Below are positions 9,944 to 22,586 of a stretch of DNA of 64,000 nucleotides, one piece after another. Origin of the DNA: Sinimarinibacterium flocculans (GTDB taxonomy: Bacteria; Pseudomonadota; Gammaproteobacteria; Nevskiales; Nevskiaceae); assembly GCF_003201205.1 (NCBI RefSeq), contig NZ_QICN01000014.1, positions 1-64,000 on the forward strand, in the 5' to 3' direction. Under the pieces are notes generated by a model. It was not told where the DNA came from. It saw nothing but the letters and a program-made list of their open reading frames with translations, and ran no database searches. Position numbers and translations under genes: made by a program. Position 1 is the first letter of the stretch, and each line of letters begins with the position of its first letter.

Positions 9944-12259
9944 TCAGAAGCGCCCGCGCAGATGCAGCGTCACTGCCCGTGGACGCACGTAGACGACGTC
10001 GTTCGCCGGACCGGTGAACGCACTCTGGTTGATGCCGCGCTCGTCGGTCAGGTTGCTCAGCGTCAGCGTCAGCGAGGGCCAGATCGCCGCACTGTCGGTC
10101 ACGCCGAGCTGGAGGTCGACCAGTTCGTAGTCGAACACCGGCACATCGTTGGCCAGCGTCGTGAAGGCTTCGGAGATCAAGGTGTGCGTCAGCGATCCAT
10201 GGATGCCCCAGCCGCCCGTCAGCGGCCGCTCGTAGGCGATCACGGTCGCGGTCTGCCAGCGCGGCGCGTAGGGCCAGGGCGTGCCCGGCATGGTTTCCAC
10301 GCCGGCGCCCGTCGTGAAGGCCTCGGTGGTGACGGTCCGGGTGTAGGCGGCCGATACCGAGACGCTCAAACCATCCACCGGCGTGCGCCATTGCAGGGCC
10401 AGTTCCGCACCGTCGCTCTTTGCGCCGCCGACGTTGTCGTAGTACGTGGCCACCGGGTTGGGGTTGCTGGGGTCGCGCTGGGCGAGCTGCGGCTGGTCCC
10501 AGTCGGCGTGGAACACCGTGAGGTCGGCATGGAGCTGATCGTCCAGCCACTGCGTGCGCACGCCGCCTTCGTAGTTCCAGATGGTGTCGGACTCGAAGGA
10601 CCGCGGCGCCGTCGTGGACAGGCTGCTGGCGGTGGGCTGGATGCCGCCGACGCGGAAGCCGCGCGAGACCAGTACGTAGCTCTGGAAGCGGTCGCTGGGT
10701 TGCCAGCGCAGCGAGGCCTTGGGCGTGAGGCCGCGCTCGGCAACTTCACCTTCGTTGACGTTCTCGACGACGCCGTACAGCGCGCCGGAGGCGCGGGTGA
10801 CGCCACCCGAGGTGGTGCGGTAGCCGCGCAGGCCCAGCGAGGCCTGCCAGTCATCGCCGAGATCGCGGGTCACGTCCGCGAACAGCGCCAGCTCGCGCAC
10901 CGTGATGTCCGCACGCTGGTGCCCGAGGACGGCCTGGCCGCCGGGGGTGATGAACGCGTCGCCCGCCGGCAACCCTCCGCCGTACGCCGAGAGGTCCGGT
11001 ATTGCGATCGGCGTCAGCGTCGACACTCCGGGCGTCGTGAAGATATCGAAGCCGCTGTCGATGGGCTGTTCCTGCCAGAACGCGCCGGCAACCCAGCGCC
11101 AGGGATGATCCATGCCGGCGGCCGACGACAGCCGCAGCTCCTGCGACCAGGTGTCGGAGTCGAAGAAGATCTCGCTCGAGATCGTCGACGCATCGGCCTC
11201 GCCGGTGGCCAGTCGCGAGAGTTCGGGCGCTTCCTCGAAGCGCTTGCGGACCAGCGCGGTCTCGGCGTGGAAGGTGAAGCGGTCGAACTCGTACGCCAGC
11301 GCGAGGTTGCCCATGTCGTAGTAGGAATCCCTGGGACTGGGGCCGGGGGTATTGTCGCGGGACAGTCGCCCGTCGCCGTTGTCGGCGAAGGGCGCGTCGT
11401 CGAAGCCCGTGTCCTGGCGCATGTACAGCAGCGAAACCTGCAGCGCGTCCGTCGGCCGCCACTGCGCCATGATGCGCGCACCGCGCTGCCGGATCCGGTT
11501 GATGTCCTCCAGCCCCCGGCCGGTGTCGTCGATGTAGCCCGGCGAGCGCCGGTCGAAGCCGACCAGGCGGACTGCGAGCGAGTCGCCCAGCGGAAGGTTG
11601 GCGGCGGCGCCGTAGATGGGCGCGCCGTCGCCCTCGCTCACCTGGGTGTACTGCGCGAAGTACTTCACCTCGAAAGCGTCGAGCTCGGGTGACTGCGGCA
11701 CGTAGCGCACCGCACCGTTGAGCGCGCTGGCCCCGTAGAGCGTGCCCTGCGGACCCTTGAGCACCTCGACGTTGTGCATGTCGAAGGGGTTGGGGTCCAG
11801 CGCGACGAACGGAAAGTAGGCGTCGTTGAAGGACACGTTTCCGAACAGGGTGCCCGTGGTCGAGTTCGTGCCCAGTTCCGAGGAGATGCCGCGAATGGTC
11901 ACCTTCACCGCGCCGGGCTCGTTGGGAATGATGTTGACGCCGGGCACCAGCTTGAGGAAGTCGTCGATGCCCTGCGCGCCCGACTGCTCCAGTGACTCGC
12001 CGTCGAGCACCGCGATGCTGGCCGGAATGTCGCGCAGCACTTCCTCGCGCTTGTTGGCGGTGACCACGATCTCCTCGATCGGTGGCTTGCGTGCGGGTTC
12101 CAGGCTCGAGTCCGGCTCCGGAGGCGATGCCGTCAGGCTCTCGACCGGTATCAGCGCCTCGATATCGGGCGTGGACTCGGCAGCGGCAGCGGCCGACCAC
12201 GCCAGAGCCGCGCACAGCATCGCGGCCCGTTTGGCACGCGCCATCGATTCGTTCCCCAT
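9944..12259 (-). CDS. TonB-dependent outer-membrane receptor
   Basis: A 771-residue TonB-energised outer-membrane transporter. It has a signal peptide (AAMLCAALAWSAAAAAES), a long acidic linker, the plug domain starting EEIVVTANKREEVLRDIPAS (about 63-170) with TIRGISSE and VEVLKGPQGTLYGASALNG motifs, and a 22-strand barrel ending in ...VTLHLRGRF with the terminal aromatic. The plug and the EIVVTANKR TonB box resemble the FecA/IroN-like group common in sphingomonads and Nevskiales, whose substrates range from siderophores to plant or aromatic compounds. I chose ATG 12259 (GGGGAG six bases upstream). No iron-binding operator or partner gene is visible, so the substrate is open. Confidence 0.9.
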   Translation of the reverse strand: MGNESMARAKRAAMLCAALAWSAAAAAESTPDIEALIPVESLTASPPEPDSSLEPARKPPIEEIVVTANKREEVLRDIPASIAVLDGESLEQSGAQGIDDFLKLVPGVNIIPNEPGAVKVTIRGISSELGTNSTTGTLFGNVSFNDAYFPFVALDPNPFDMHNVEVLKGPQGTLYGASALNGAVRYVPQSPELDAFEVKYFAQYTQVSEGDGAPIYGAAANLPLGDSLAVRLVGFDRRSPGYIDDTGRGLEDINRIRQRGARIMAQWRPTDALQVSLLYMRQDTGFDDAPFADNGDGRLSRDNTPGPSPRDSYYDMGNLALAYEFDRFTFHAETALVRKRFEEAPELSRLATGEADASTISSEIFFDSDTWSQELRLSSAAGMDHPWRWVAGAFWQEQPIDSGFDIFTTPGVSTLTPIAIPDLSAYGGGLPAGDAFITPGGQAVLGHQRADITVRELALFADVTRDLGDDWQASLGLRGYRTTSGGVTRASGALYGVVENVNEGEVAERGLTPKASLRWQPSDRFQSYVLVSRGFRVGGIQPTASSLSTTAPRSFESDTIWNYEGGVRTQWLDDQLHADLTVFHADWDQPQLAQRDPSNPNPVATYYDNVGGAKSDGAELALQWRTPVDGLSVSVSAAYTRTVTTEAFTTGAGVETMPGTPWPYAPRWQTATVIAYERPLTGGWGIHGSLTHTLISEAFTTLANDVPVFDYELVDLQLGVTDSAAIWPSLTLTLSNLTDERGINQSAFTGPANDVVYVRPRAVTLHLRGRF

Positions 12260-12358
12260 GCGGATCTCCCCCCGGAGTTGCACCGCCCCCATGTTCGCCG
12301 GGGGCTTCGCGGATCGACTCACCCGATTACGGGGCCTGGCTTCTCAGGCCTGCGGGCC

Positions 12359-16344
<3,986 letters not shown>

Positions 16345-16359
16345 TCGCGGTAGCCTGAG

Positions 16360-16394
16360 GGCGGCGCCTCCGGCAACGGCGGCGCCGCCTTTTT
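16360..16394 (+). terminator. rho-independent terminator after katG
   Basis: Stem GGCGGCGCC (16360-16368) with GGCGCCGCC (16381-16389), followed directly by five T (16390-16394). It lies 15 bp after the katG stop. Confidence 0.9.
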
Positions 16395-16465
16395 CATGTG
16401 TCCGGCGGTCCCGACTTCCAGTATCATGCCGCCCCGTTTGTTCTCCCCCCAACAACGGGACCACC

Positions 16466-17650
16466 GTGGAACTCTCGCTCGCCCAGCGCGTCGGCCGCAT
16501 CAAGCCCTCGCCGACCCTCGCCGTGACTGCCAAGGCCGCCGAACTCAAGGCCCAGGGCAAGGACGTTCTCTCCCTCGGCGCCGGTGAACCGGACTTCGAT
16601 ACGCCGGAGCACATCAAGGAAGCCGCCCACAAGGCGATCCGCGACGGCAAGACCAAGTACACCCCCGCGGCCGGCACGCCCAGCCTCAAGCAGGCCATCA
16701 TCGCCAAGATGAAGCGCGACAACGGGCTGGACTACGGCCCGAAGCAGGTCATCGCGTCGGTCGGCGGCAAGCAGGCCTGCTACAACCTGTGCCAGGCGCT
16801 GCTCAACGACGGCGACGAGGCGATCATCCCGGCGCCGTACTGGGTCAGCTACCCGGACATGGTCCTGCTCGCCGGCGGCGAGCCGGTGTTCATCGAGACC
16901 ACCGCCGAGGCGCGCTTCAAGATCACCCCGGCGCAGCTCGAAGCCGCGATCACGCCGCGCACCAAGCTGCTGTGGCTCAACTCGCCGTCCAACCCTTCCG
17001 GCATGGCCTACAGCAAGGCCGAGCTGGCGGCGCTGGGCGAGGTGCTGCTCAAGCATCCGCAGATCGTCATCGCCAGCGATGACATGTACGAGAAGATCCT
17101 GTGGAGCGGCGAGGCCTATAGCAACATCATCAACGCCTGCCCGGCGCTGTATGACCGCACCGTCATCATCCACGCGGTCTCCAAGACCTACTCGATGACC
17201 GGCTGGCGCCTGGGCTGGGCCTGCGGCCCGGCGAAGATCATCAACGCCATGGCCGACATCCAGTCGCAGTCCACGTCCAACCCGACGTCGATCGCGCAGT
17301 TCGCCGCCGAGGCCGCCCTCAACGGCGACCAGCACTGCGTCACCGAGATGGTCGCCGCGTTCAAGGCCCGGCACGACGCGCTCGTCGACGACCTCAACAG
17401 CATTCCCGGCGTGCGCTGCCTCAAGGGCGACGGCACCTTCTACGTCTTCCCCAACGTCGAAGGCCTGATGGCTACGCTCGGCTGCAAGACCGACTTGGCG
17501 CTGTCCGACCTGCTGCTCGACAAGGCCCTCGTCGCCGTCGTGCCCGGCTCCGCTTTCGGCACGCCCGGCCACCTGCGCCTGTCCTTCGCCACCTCCGACA
17601 AGGTGCTCAAGGGCAGCGTCGAACGCATCAAGGCCCTGATTTCGGCCTGA
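16466..17650 (+). CDS. aspC: class I aminotransferase, probably aspartate aminotransferase
   Basis: A PLP-dependent aminotransferase, most likely interconverting aspartate/2-oxoglutarate and oxaloacetate/glutamate. It has the subgroup I-gamma features of thermophile- and proteobacterial-type AspC: N-terminal LAQRVGRIKPSPTLAVTAKAAELKAQG, LGAGEPDFDTPEHIK, the cofactor-binding NSPSNPSGMAY, DDMYEKI, and the PLP lysine in VSKTYSMTGWRLGW (about 236). The C-terminal Arg for the substrate carboxylate is in HLRLSFA. It is 394 residues, full length. It starts at GTG 16466; a TATCAT -10-like hexamer is 38 bp upstream. It stands between the katG terminator and tRNA-Asn, presumably as a single gene. Other amino-donor substrates are possible. 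Confidence 0.88.
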   Translation: MELSLAQRVGRIKPSPTLAVTAKAAELKAQGKDVLSLGAGEPDFDTPEHIKEAAHKAIRDGKTKYTPAAGTPSLKQAIIAKMKRDNGLDYGPKQVIASVGGKQACYNLCQALLNDGDEAIIPAPYWVSYPDMVLLAGGEPVFIETTAEARFKITPAQLEAAITPRTKLLWLNSPSNPSGMAYSKAELAALGEVLLKHPQIVIASDDMYEKILWSGEAYSNIINACPALYDRTVIIHAVSKTYSMTGWRLGWACGPAKIINAMADIQSQSTSNPTSIAQFAAEAALNGDQHCVTEMVAAFKARHDALVDDLNSIPGVRCLKGDGTFYVFPNVEGLMATLGCKTDLALSDLLLDKALVAVVPGSAFGTPGHLRLSFATSDKVLKGSVERIKALISA

Positions 17651-17695
17651 AAGCTGGCGTCCGGGCCCGCTGATCGCTGGTCAGCGGGCCCAGCG

Positions 17696-17724
17696 TTGCA
17701 CCCCCGGGATCAGATCACTACAAT
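17696..17724 (+). promoter_or_regulatory. promoter of tRNA-Asn
   Basis: TTGCAC (17696-17701) and TACAAT (17719-17724) separated by 17 bp, ending 18 bp before the mature tRNA. The spacing is ideal for sigma-70 and matches the tRNA-Val promoter layout. Confidence 0.75.
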
Positions 17725-17742
17725 TCGCGTCCCTTAAGCGCT

Positions 17743-17818
17743 TCCGCGATAGCTCAGTCGGTAGAGCAGCTGACTGTTAATCAGCGGGTCGTTGGTTCGA
17801 GTCCAACTCGCGGAGCCA
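17743..17818 (+). tRNA. tRNA-Asn (GTT)
   Basis: A 76-nt cloverleaf beginning TCCGCGA and ending TCGCGGAGCCA, with encoded CCA. The anticodon loop TGTTAAT gives anticodon GTT. The D-loop AGTCGGTAG and the T-arm GGTTCGAGTCC are standard. It has its own promoter and terminator. Confidence 0.97.
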
Positions 17819-17826
17819 ATCCTTCG

Positions 17827-17852
17827 AAGCCTCGGTCATGGACCGGGGCTTT
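17827..17852 (+). terminator. terminator between tRNA-Asn and the lpxO-like gene
   Basis: An 11-bp stem AAGCCTCGGTC/GACCGGGGCTT with one G-T pair and a 3-nt loop, followed by TTTGTCGTTT. The genes on either side converge, and the stem could act in both directions. Confidence 0.75.
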
Positions 17853-17866
17853 GTCGTTTCTGCGGC

Positions 17867-18772
17867 TCAGAGTGCCCAGACCACCACCAGCCCCACCAGC
17901 GCGAGGTGCAGCGCCCACTTGCCGGTGCGATAGGCGGGGCGGTTGCGTTCCTTGAGTCGGCGCATGGTGGCCTTGTAGCGGGCCAGCGGCCTGGACAGGC
18001 GGTTGCCGATCCCGGTCTTGGTCGGGTCGAGGTTGTCGATGTAGAACAGGCCGTTGAAGAAGCGGCCGAAGTGGAAGTACAGGCGCTGCACCCAGCGCCA
18101 TCTCAGCGGCCGGTCGACGTCGGTCATCAGGATGATGCGCGGCACGTCGGTGTCGTTGTGCGTGGCGTGCAGGTAGGTTTCGTCGAAAACGATGGCTTCG
18201 CCGTCGCGCCAGACGTAGTCCTGTCCGTTGACGGTGAGCACGCAGTCCGCCGAGTTGGGCGTCGACAGGCCCAGCGAGTAGCGCATGCTGAACGCGAACG
18301 GATCGTGGTGGGCGCCGAGCTTCTTGCCCGGCATCAGCACCGCGAACAGTGCGAGGTTCATGCCGGGCACCTGTTCGATCAGCGCGCGCGTCTTCGGCGC
18401 GAGCGACCACGCAGACGGCACGTCGTGGTCGTAGACCTTCAGGTAAAAGCTCTTCCAGCGGTTGTCCTTGTAGAAGCTGCTGGCCGGCAGGTCCGCCTTG
18501 ACCGCGATGTGGCCCTGGCCGTAGAGCGCCATCGCCTCGTCGCGGATGGTTTCCCAATTGTCCTGCAGCAGGCGCAGCTGCGGCAGCGTCTCGACCGGGA
18601 CGCGCGCACCCAGCGGTACGCGCGAGAGCAGGTAGGCCGGCAGGTTGAACGGCACCATGAAGGTGGAGAAGTCCGTGAGCTGGCGGCCCCAGGGCAGGTG
18701 CGCACGGTTGCGCATGCGCAGGAACGCGAGGCTGGCGAGGTAGATCGCGAGGATCGAGAGCAGAACGATCAC
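17867..18772 (-). CDS. LpxO-like aspartyl/asparaginyl beta-hydroxylase (lipid A hydroxylase family)
   Basis: A 301-residue inner-membrane-anchored Fe(II)/2-oxoglutarate oxygenase. LpxO relatives add a 2-hydroxyl to the secondary acyl chain of lipid A, altering the outer membrane. Residues 1-18 are a membrane anchor (MIVLLSILAIYLASLAFL). The iron ligands are H155-x-D157 in KLGAHHDPF and H202 in DETYLHATHND, and the 2-oxoglutarate Arg is probably in VPRIILMTD. The C-terminus has a second hydrophobic stretch. It starts at GTG 18772. The gene converges on tRNA-Asn. Hydroxylation of another lipid or a protein is possible, as not all family members are tested. Compare the LpxR-type gene at 57612. 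Confidence 0.85.
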   Translation of the reverse strand: MIVLLSILAIYLASLAFLRMRNRAHLPWGRQLTDFSTFMVPFNLPAYLLSRVPLGARVPVETLPQLRLLQDNWETIRDEAMALYGQGHIAVKADLPASSFYKDNRWKSFYLKVYDHDVPSAWSLAPKTRALIEQVPGMNLALFAVLMPGKKLGAHHDPFAFSMRYSLGLSTPNSADCVLTVNGQDYVWRDGEAIVFDETYLHATHNDTDVPRIILMTDVDRPLRWRWVQRLYFHFGRFFNGLFYIDNLDPTKTGIGNRLSRPLARYKATMRRLKERNRPAYRTGKWALHLALVGLVVVWAL

Positions 18773-18845
18773 GGGGACACCGACGGCGAAAAGTGCCCGA
18801 TTATCCCCGCGCAGGCCGCTTCTGCCTATCCGGGGCGGTCCTCAC

Positions 18846-19972
18846 CTACTCGAACAGGACGACCTGGCGCACGGCCTCGCCACGTGCGAGGCGGTCGAAA
18901 GCGGCGTTGATGTCCTCGAGCTTCAGTGTCTGCGTGAGCAGGCGGTCCACCGGCATGCGCCCGGCGCGGTACAGCGCGATGAAGCGCGGCAGGTCGCGCG
19001 AGGGCACGGCCGAACCCATGTACGAGCCCTTCACCGTGCGTTCCTCGGCGACGAGGCTCACGGCGGAGATCGCGAACTGTTTCTGCGGATGCGGCAGGCC
19101 CACGGTCACCGTGGTGCCGCCACGGCGCGTGGCGGCGTAGGCCTGCGCCAGCGCGATCTCGACGCCCGCGGTCTCGATCGCGTACGCCGCGCCGCCGCGG
19201 GTCGCTTCGCGGATCTCGTTCACGGCGTCGGGGCCGGCGAGCACGGTGTGCGTGGCGCCGAGGCTGCGGGCGAGTTCGAGCTTGGCCGGCAGCACGTCCA
19301 CCGCGACGATGGGGTCGGCGCCGGCGGCCACGGCGCCGAGCAGGGCGGCCAGGCCCACGCCGCCCATGCCGAAGATCGCGACGCTTTCCCCCGGCACGAC
19401 GCGGGCGGTGTTGATCACGGCGCCGACGCCGGTCATCACCGCGCAGCCGAACAGCGCGGCGATCTGCGGCGGCAGGTCGCGGTCGATGCGCACGGCCGAG
19501 CGCGCGGAAACGACGGTGTACTCGGCGAATCCGGAAACGCCGAGGTGATGGTGCAGCTCGCCGCCGTCGGCGGCATGCCAGCGTCGCGCGCCGGACAGCA
19601 ATGTGCCGGCGGTATTGGCCTTCGCGCCCGGTTCGCACAGCGCCGCGCGGCCGTCGGCGCAGTAGTCGCAGTGGCCGCAGCTCGGCACGAAGGCGAACAC
19701 GACGGCGTCGCCGGGCATGAATCCCGGCGTGTCCGGCCCGGTTTCGACGACTTCTCCGGCGGCCTCGTGGCCGAGCACCATCGGCATCACGCGCGGGCGC
19801 GAGCCGTCGATGACCGAGAGGTCCGAGTGACACAGGCCGGCCGCGCGCACGCGCACGAGCAGTTCGCCCGGGCCGGGGCCGTCGAGCGTGACCTCGCCGA
19901 TCTGCAGCGGCTGCGATTGCGCGTACGGGGCGGGCAGGCCCATTTCACGCAGGGTTGCGGCGCGGACCTTCA

Positions 19973-19973
<1 letters not shown>
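18846..19973 (-). CDS. zinc-dependent alcohol dehydrogenase (medium-chain family)
   Basis: A 375-residue cytoplasmic NAD(P)-dependent oxidoreductase. Catalytic zinc ligands are Cys in GLCHSDLS and His-Glu in LGHEAAGEVVE. The structural zinc site is the four-Cys lobe CGHCDYCADGRAALC. The Rossmann loop is FGMGGVGLAALLG. The overall form resembles class III / aryl-alcohol type dehydrogenases, with LFGCAVMTGVGAV like glutathione-independent relatives. The ATG at 19973 overlaps the stop of the thioesterase gene (TGATG), with GGAGG eight bases upstream, so translation is coupled. In a hydrocarbon degrader it could oxidise an alcohol from alkane attack, but the substrate is not shown. Confidence 0.87.
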
Positions 19974-20419
<446 letters not shown>

Positions 20420-20530
20420 GCGTTCTCCGGTCGCACAGATTTCCCGCAGTGTAGGGCGCCGTGACCGGCGCTGCCTACCGGTGCGGCGCCTCGCGCTGCA
20501 CACATCTGAGAATGACTTGAGGAGAACGCG

Positions 20531-22198
20531 ATGGCGACGCCGCTGATGGGCCAGATGATGGATGTGCCGCTGCTGATTTCATCTCTGCTGGTACATGCGG
20601 AGAAGTATCACGGCGACGCCGAGATCGTTTCGCGCACCGTGGAAGGCGCGAGCGCCGATAACGGCACCACGATCAACAAGGGCATCCATCGCTACACCTA
20701 TCGGGACGCTGCCGCGCGCGCGCGGCAGCTCGCCAATGCGCTGACGCGACTGGGGCTCGGGGACGGCGAGCGTGCGGCGACGCTCGCCTGGAACGGCTAC
20801 CGCCACTTCGAGGCCTACTACGCGATCTCCGGCATGGGCAGCGTGGTGCACACGATCAATCCGCGCCTGCATCCGGAGCAGATCGCGTGGATCGCCAACC
20901 ACGCGGAAGACCGCGTGCTGTTCTTCGATCTGACGTTTGCGCCGATCGTCGACGGCATCGCCGCGCACTGCCCGAACGTCAAGGCCTGGATCGCGATGAC
21001 CGACCGCGCGCACATGCCGGCGATGAAGAACGTGCAGCCGTTGTGCTACGAGGATCTGCTCGCAGCGGAGAGCGACGCCTACGACTGGCCGAGCTTCGAC
21101 GAGAAGGCCGCCGCCTGCCTGTGCTACACCTCGGGCACCACCGGCAATCCCAAGGGCGTGCTGTACTCGCACCGTTCGACGCTGCTGCATGCCTACGCGG
21201 CGGCGCTGCCGGACGGCCTGAGCCTGTCGGGATGCGAGGTGGTGCTGCCGGTCGTGCCGATGTTCCACGTCAACGCGTGGACGCTGCCCTACGTCTGCGC
21301 GATGGTGGGCGCCAAGATCGTGTTCCCGGGCGCGGCGCTGGACGGCACCAGCGTCTGCGAACTGTTCGAAACCGAGCGCGTGACGTTCTCCGCCGGCGTG
21401 CCGACGGTGTGGCTCGCGGTCCTGCAGCATCTGCAGAAAACCGGGCACAAGCCGACGACGCTCAAGCGCATGCTGGTCGGCGGTTCGGCCTGCCCGCCGG
21501 CGCTGATGCAGGCCTTCGAGCGCGACTACGGCATCACCCTGGTTCACGGCTGGGGCATGACCGAAATGTCGCCTCTGGGCACGGTGGGCAACCTCAAGCA
21601 GAAGCATCTTTCGCTGCCGGAGAGCGAGCAGTTCGCCGTGCGTCTCAAGCAGGGTCGCCCGCCGTACGGCGTGGATCTCAAGATCGTCGACCCGGAAGGG
21701 CGCGAGCTGCCGCGCGACGGCCAGACCTCGGGTGACCTGCTGGTGCGCGGACCGTGGATCATCGACCGCTACTTCAAGGCGGATGACTCGCCGCTGGTGG
21801 ACGGCTGGTTTCCGACCGGCGATGTCGCCACGCTCGACGCGGACGGCTACATGCAGATCACCGACCGCAGCAAGGACGTGATCAAGTCCGGCGGCGAGTG
21901 GATCAGCTCGATCGACCTCGAGAACATCGCGATGGCGCATCCGGCCGTGGCGATGGCGGCGGTCATCGGCATCGCCCATCCGAAGTGGGACGAGCGCCCG
22001 CTGCTGGTGGTCGTCAAGAAGCCGGACGCGGAGGTTGCCCGCGAGGAGCTGCTCAAGCACTACGAGGGCAAGATCGCCAAGTGGTGGACGCCGGACGACG
22101 TCGCGTTCACCGACGCGCTCCCCCTGGGTGCAACCGGCAAGGTGCAGAAGAACAAGCTGCGCGAGCAGTTCAGGGACTACACGTTGCCGACGGCCTGA
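20531..22198 (+). CDS. AlkK-like medium/long-chain acyl-CoA synthetase
   Basis: A 555-residue AMP-forming ligase that activates fatty acids to acyl-CoA. It has the P-loop [19 protein letters not shown] (about 197-215), the linker motif [25 protein letters not shown], the A5 motif [11 protein letters not shown], and the catalytic lysine near the end in [13 protein letters not shown]. It resembles AlkK of the Pseudomonas alkane pathway over its whole length (MGQMM start, [36 protein letters not shown]), and also DmdB-type ligases. SD GGAG precedes ATG 20531. It starts about 110 bp from the divergent thioesterase gene. With AlkB at 60680 it suggests alkane-derived fatty acids as substrate. Confidence 0.88.
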   Translation: MATPLMGQMMDVPLLISSLLVHAEKYHGDAEIVSRTVEGASADNGTTINKGIHRYTYRDAAARARQLANALTRLGLGDGERAATLAWNGYRHFEAYYAISGMGSVVHTINPRLHPEQIAWIANHAEDRVLFFDLTFAPIVDGIAAHCPNVKAWIAMTDRAHMPAMKNVQPLCYEDLLAAESDAYDWPSFDEKAAACLCYTSGTTGNPKGVLYSHRSTLLHAYAAALPDGLSLSGCEVVLPVVPMFHVNAWTLPYVCAMVGAKIVFPGAALDGTSVCELFETERVTFSAGVPTVWLAVLQHLQKTGHKPTTLKRMLVGGSACPPALMQAFERDYGITLVHGWGMTEMSPLGTVGNLKQKHLSLPESEQFAVRLKQGRPPYGVDLKIVDPEGRELPRDGQTSGDLLVRGPWIIDRYFKADDSPLVDGWFPTGDVATLDADGYMQITDRSKDVIKSGGEWISSIDLENIAMAHPAVAMAAVIGIAHPKWDERPLLVVVKKPDAEVAREELLKHYEGKIAKWWTPDDVAFTDALPLGATGKVQKNKLREQFRDYTLPTA

Positions 22199-22201
22199 GC
22201 G

Positions 22202-22564
22202 CTACAGCAGCAGAAACGCCGCCAGCCCGAGGCCGAGCAGCGCCGTCGACACCGTTGTCACCGGCGCGAGCGCTCGCCAGTAGCGCGGCGGGATCTCCGG
22301 CGGGCGCAGCGTGTCGAGCACGCGCAGGTGCTGCACGGTGGCCAGGACCGCGAGCACCGTGCCGGCGAGGATGAAGGTCATGCCGAGCACGTGCGCCGCC
22401 AGCGACGGGCTCGGGTCGCCGGCCTGGGTCTGCAGGTAGCGCAGCAGCAGGCCCGAGCGCTCGATCAGGAAGCCGAAGCCCATCAGCGTCAGCGAGGTGC
22501 GCTGCCACGCCAGCAGCGTGCGCTCGGCGGCGAACAGGACGCGGGGATCCTCGAGACTCGACAT
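22202..22564 (-). CDS. DUF202 small membrane protein
   Basis: A 120-residue protein with the DUF202 (YidH-like) opening FAAERTLLAWQRTSLTLMGFGF and three hydrophobic segments (about 25-45, 56-78 and 98-120). The function of the family is unknown. Its ATG lies 22 bp after the RND transporter stop, with GGAG upstream, so it is the last gene of an operon of LolA-like protein, RND transporter and DUF202. It converges with the AlkK-like gene, leaving three bases between stops. Confidence 0.87.
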   Translation of the reverse strand: MSSLEDPRVLFAAERTLLAWQRTSLTLMGFGFLIERSGLLLRYLQTQAGDPSPSLAAHVLGMTFILAGTVLAVLATVQHLRVLDTLRPPEIPPRYWRALAPVTTVSTALLGLGLAAFLLL

Positions 22565-22586
22565 CGCGCTCTCCGTGCAGGCCGGG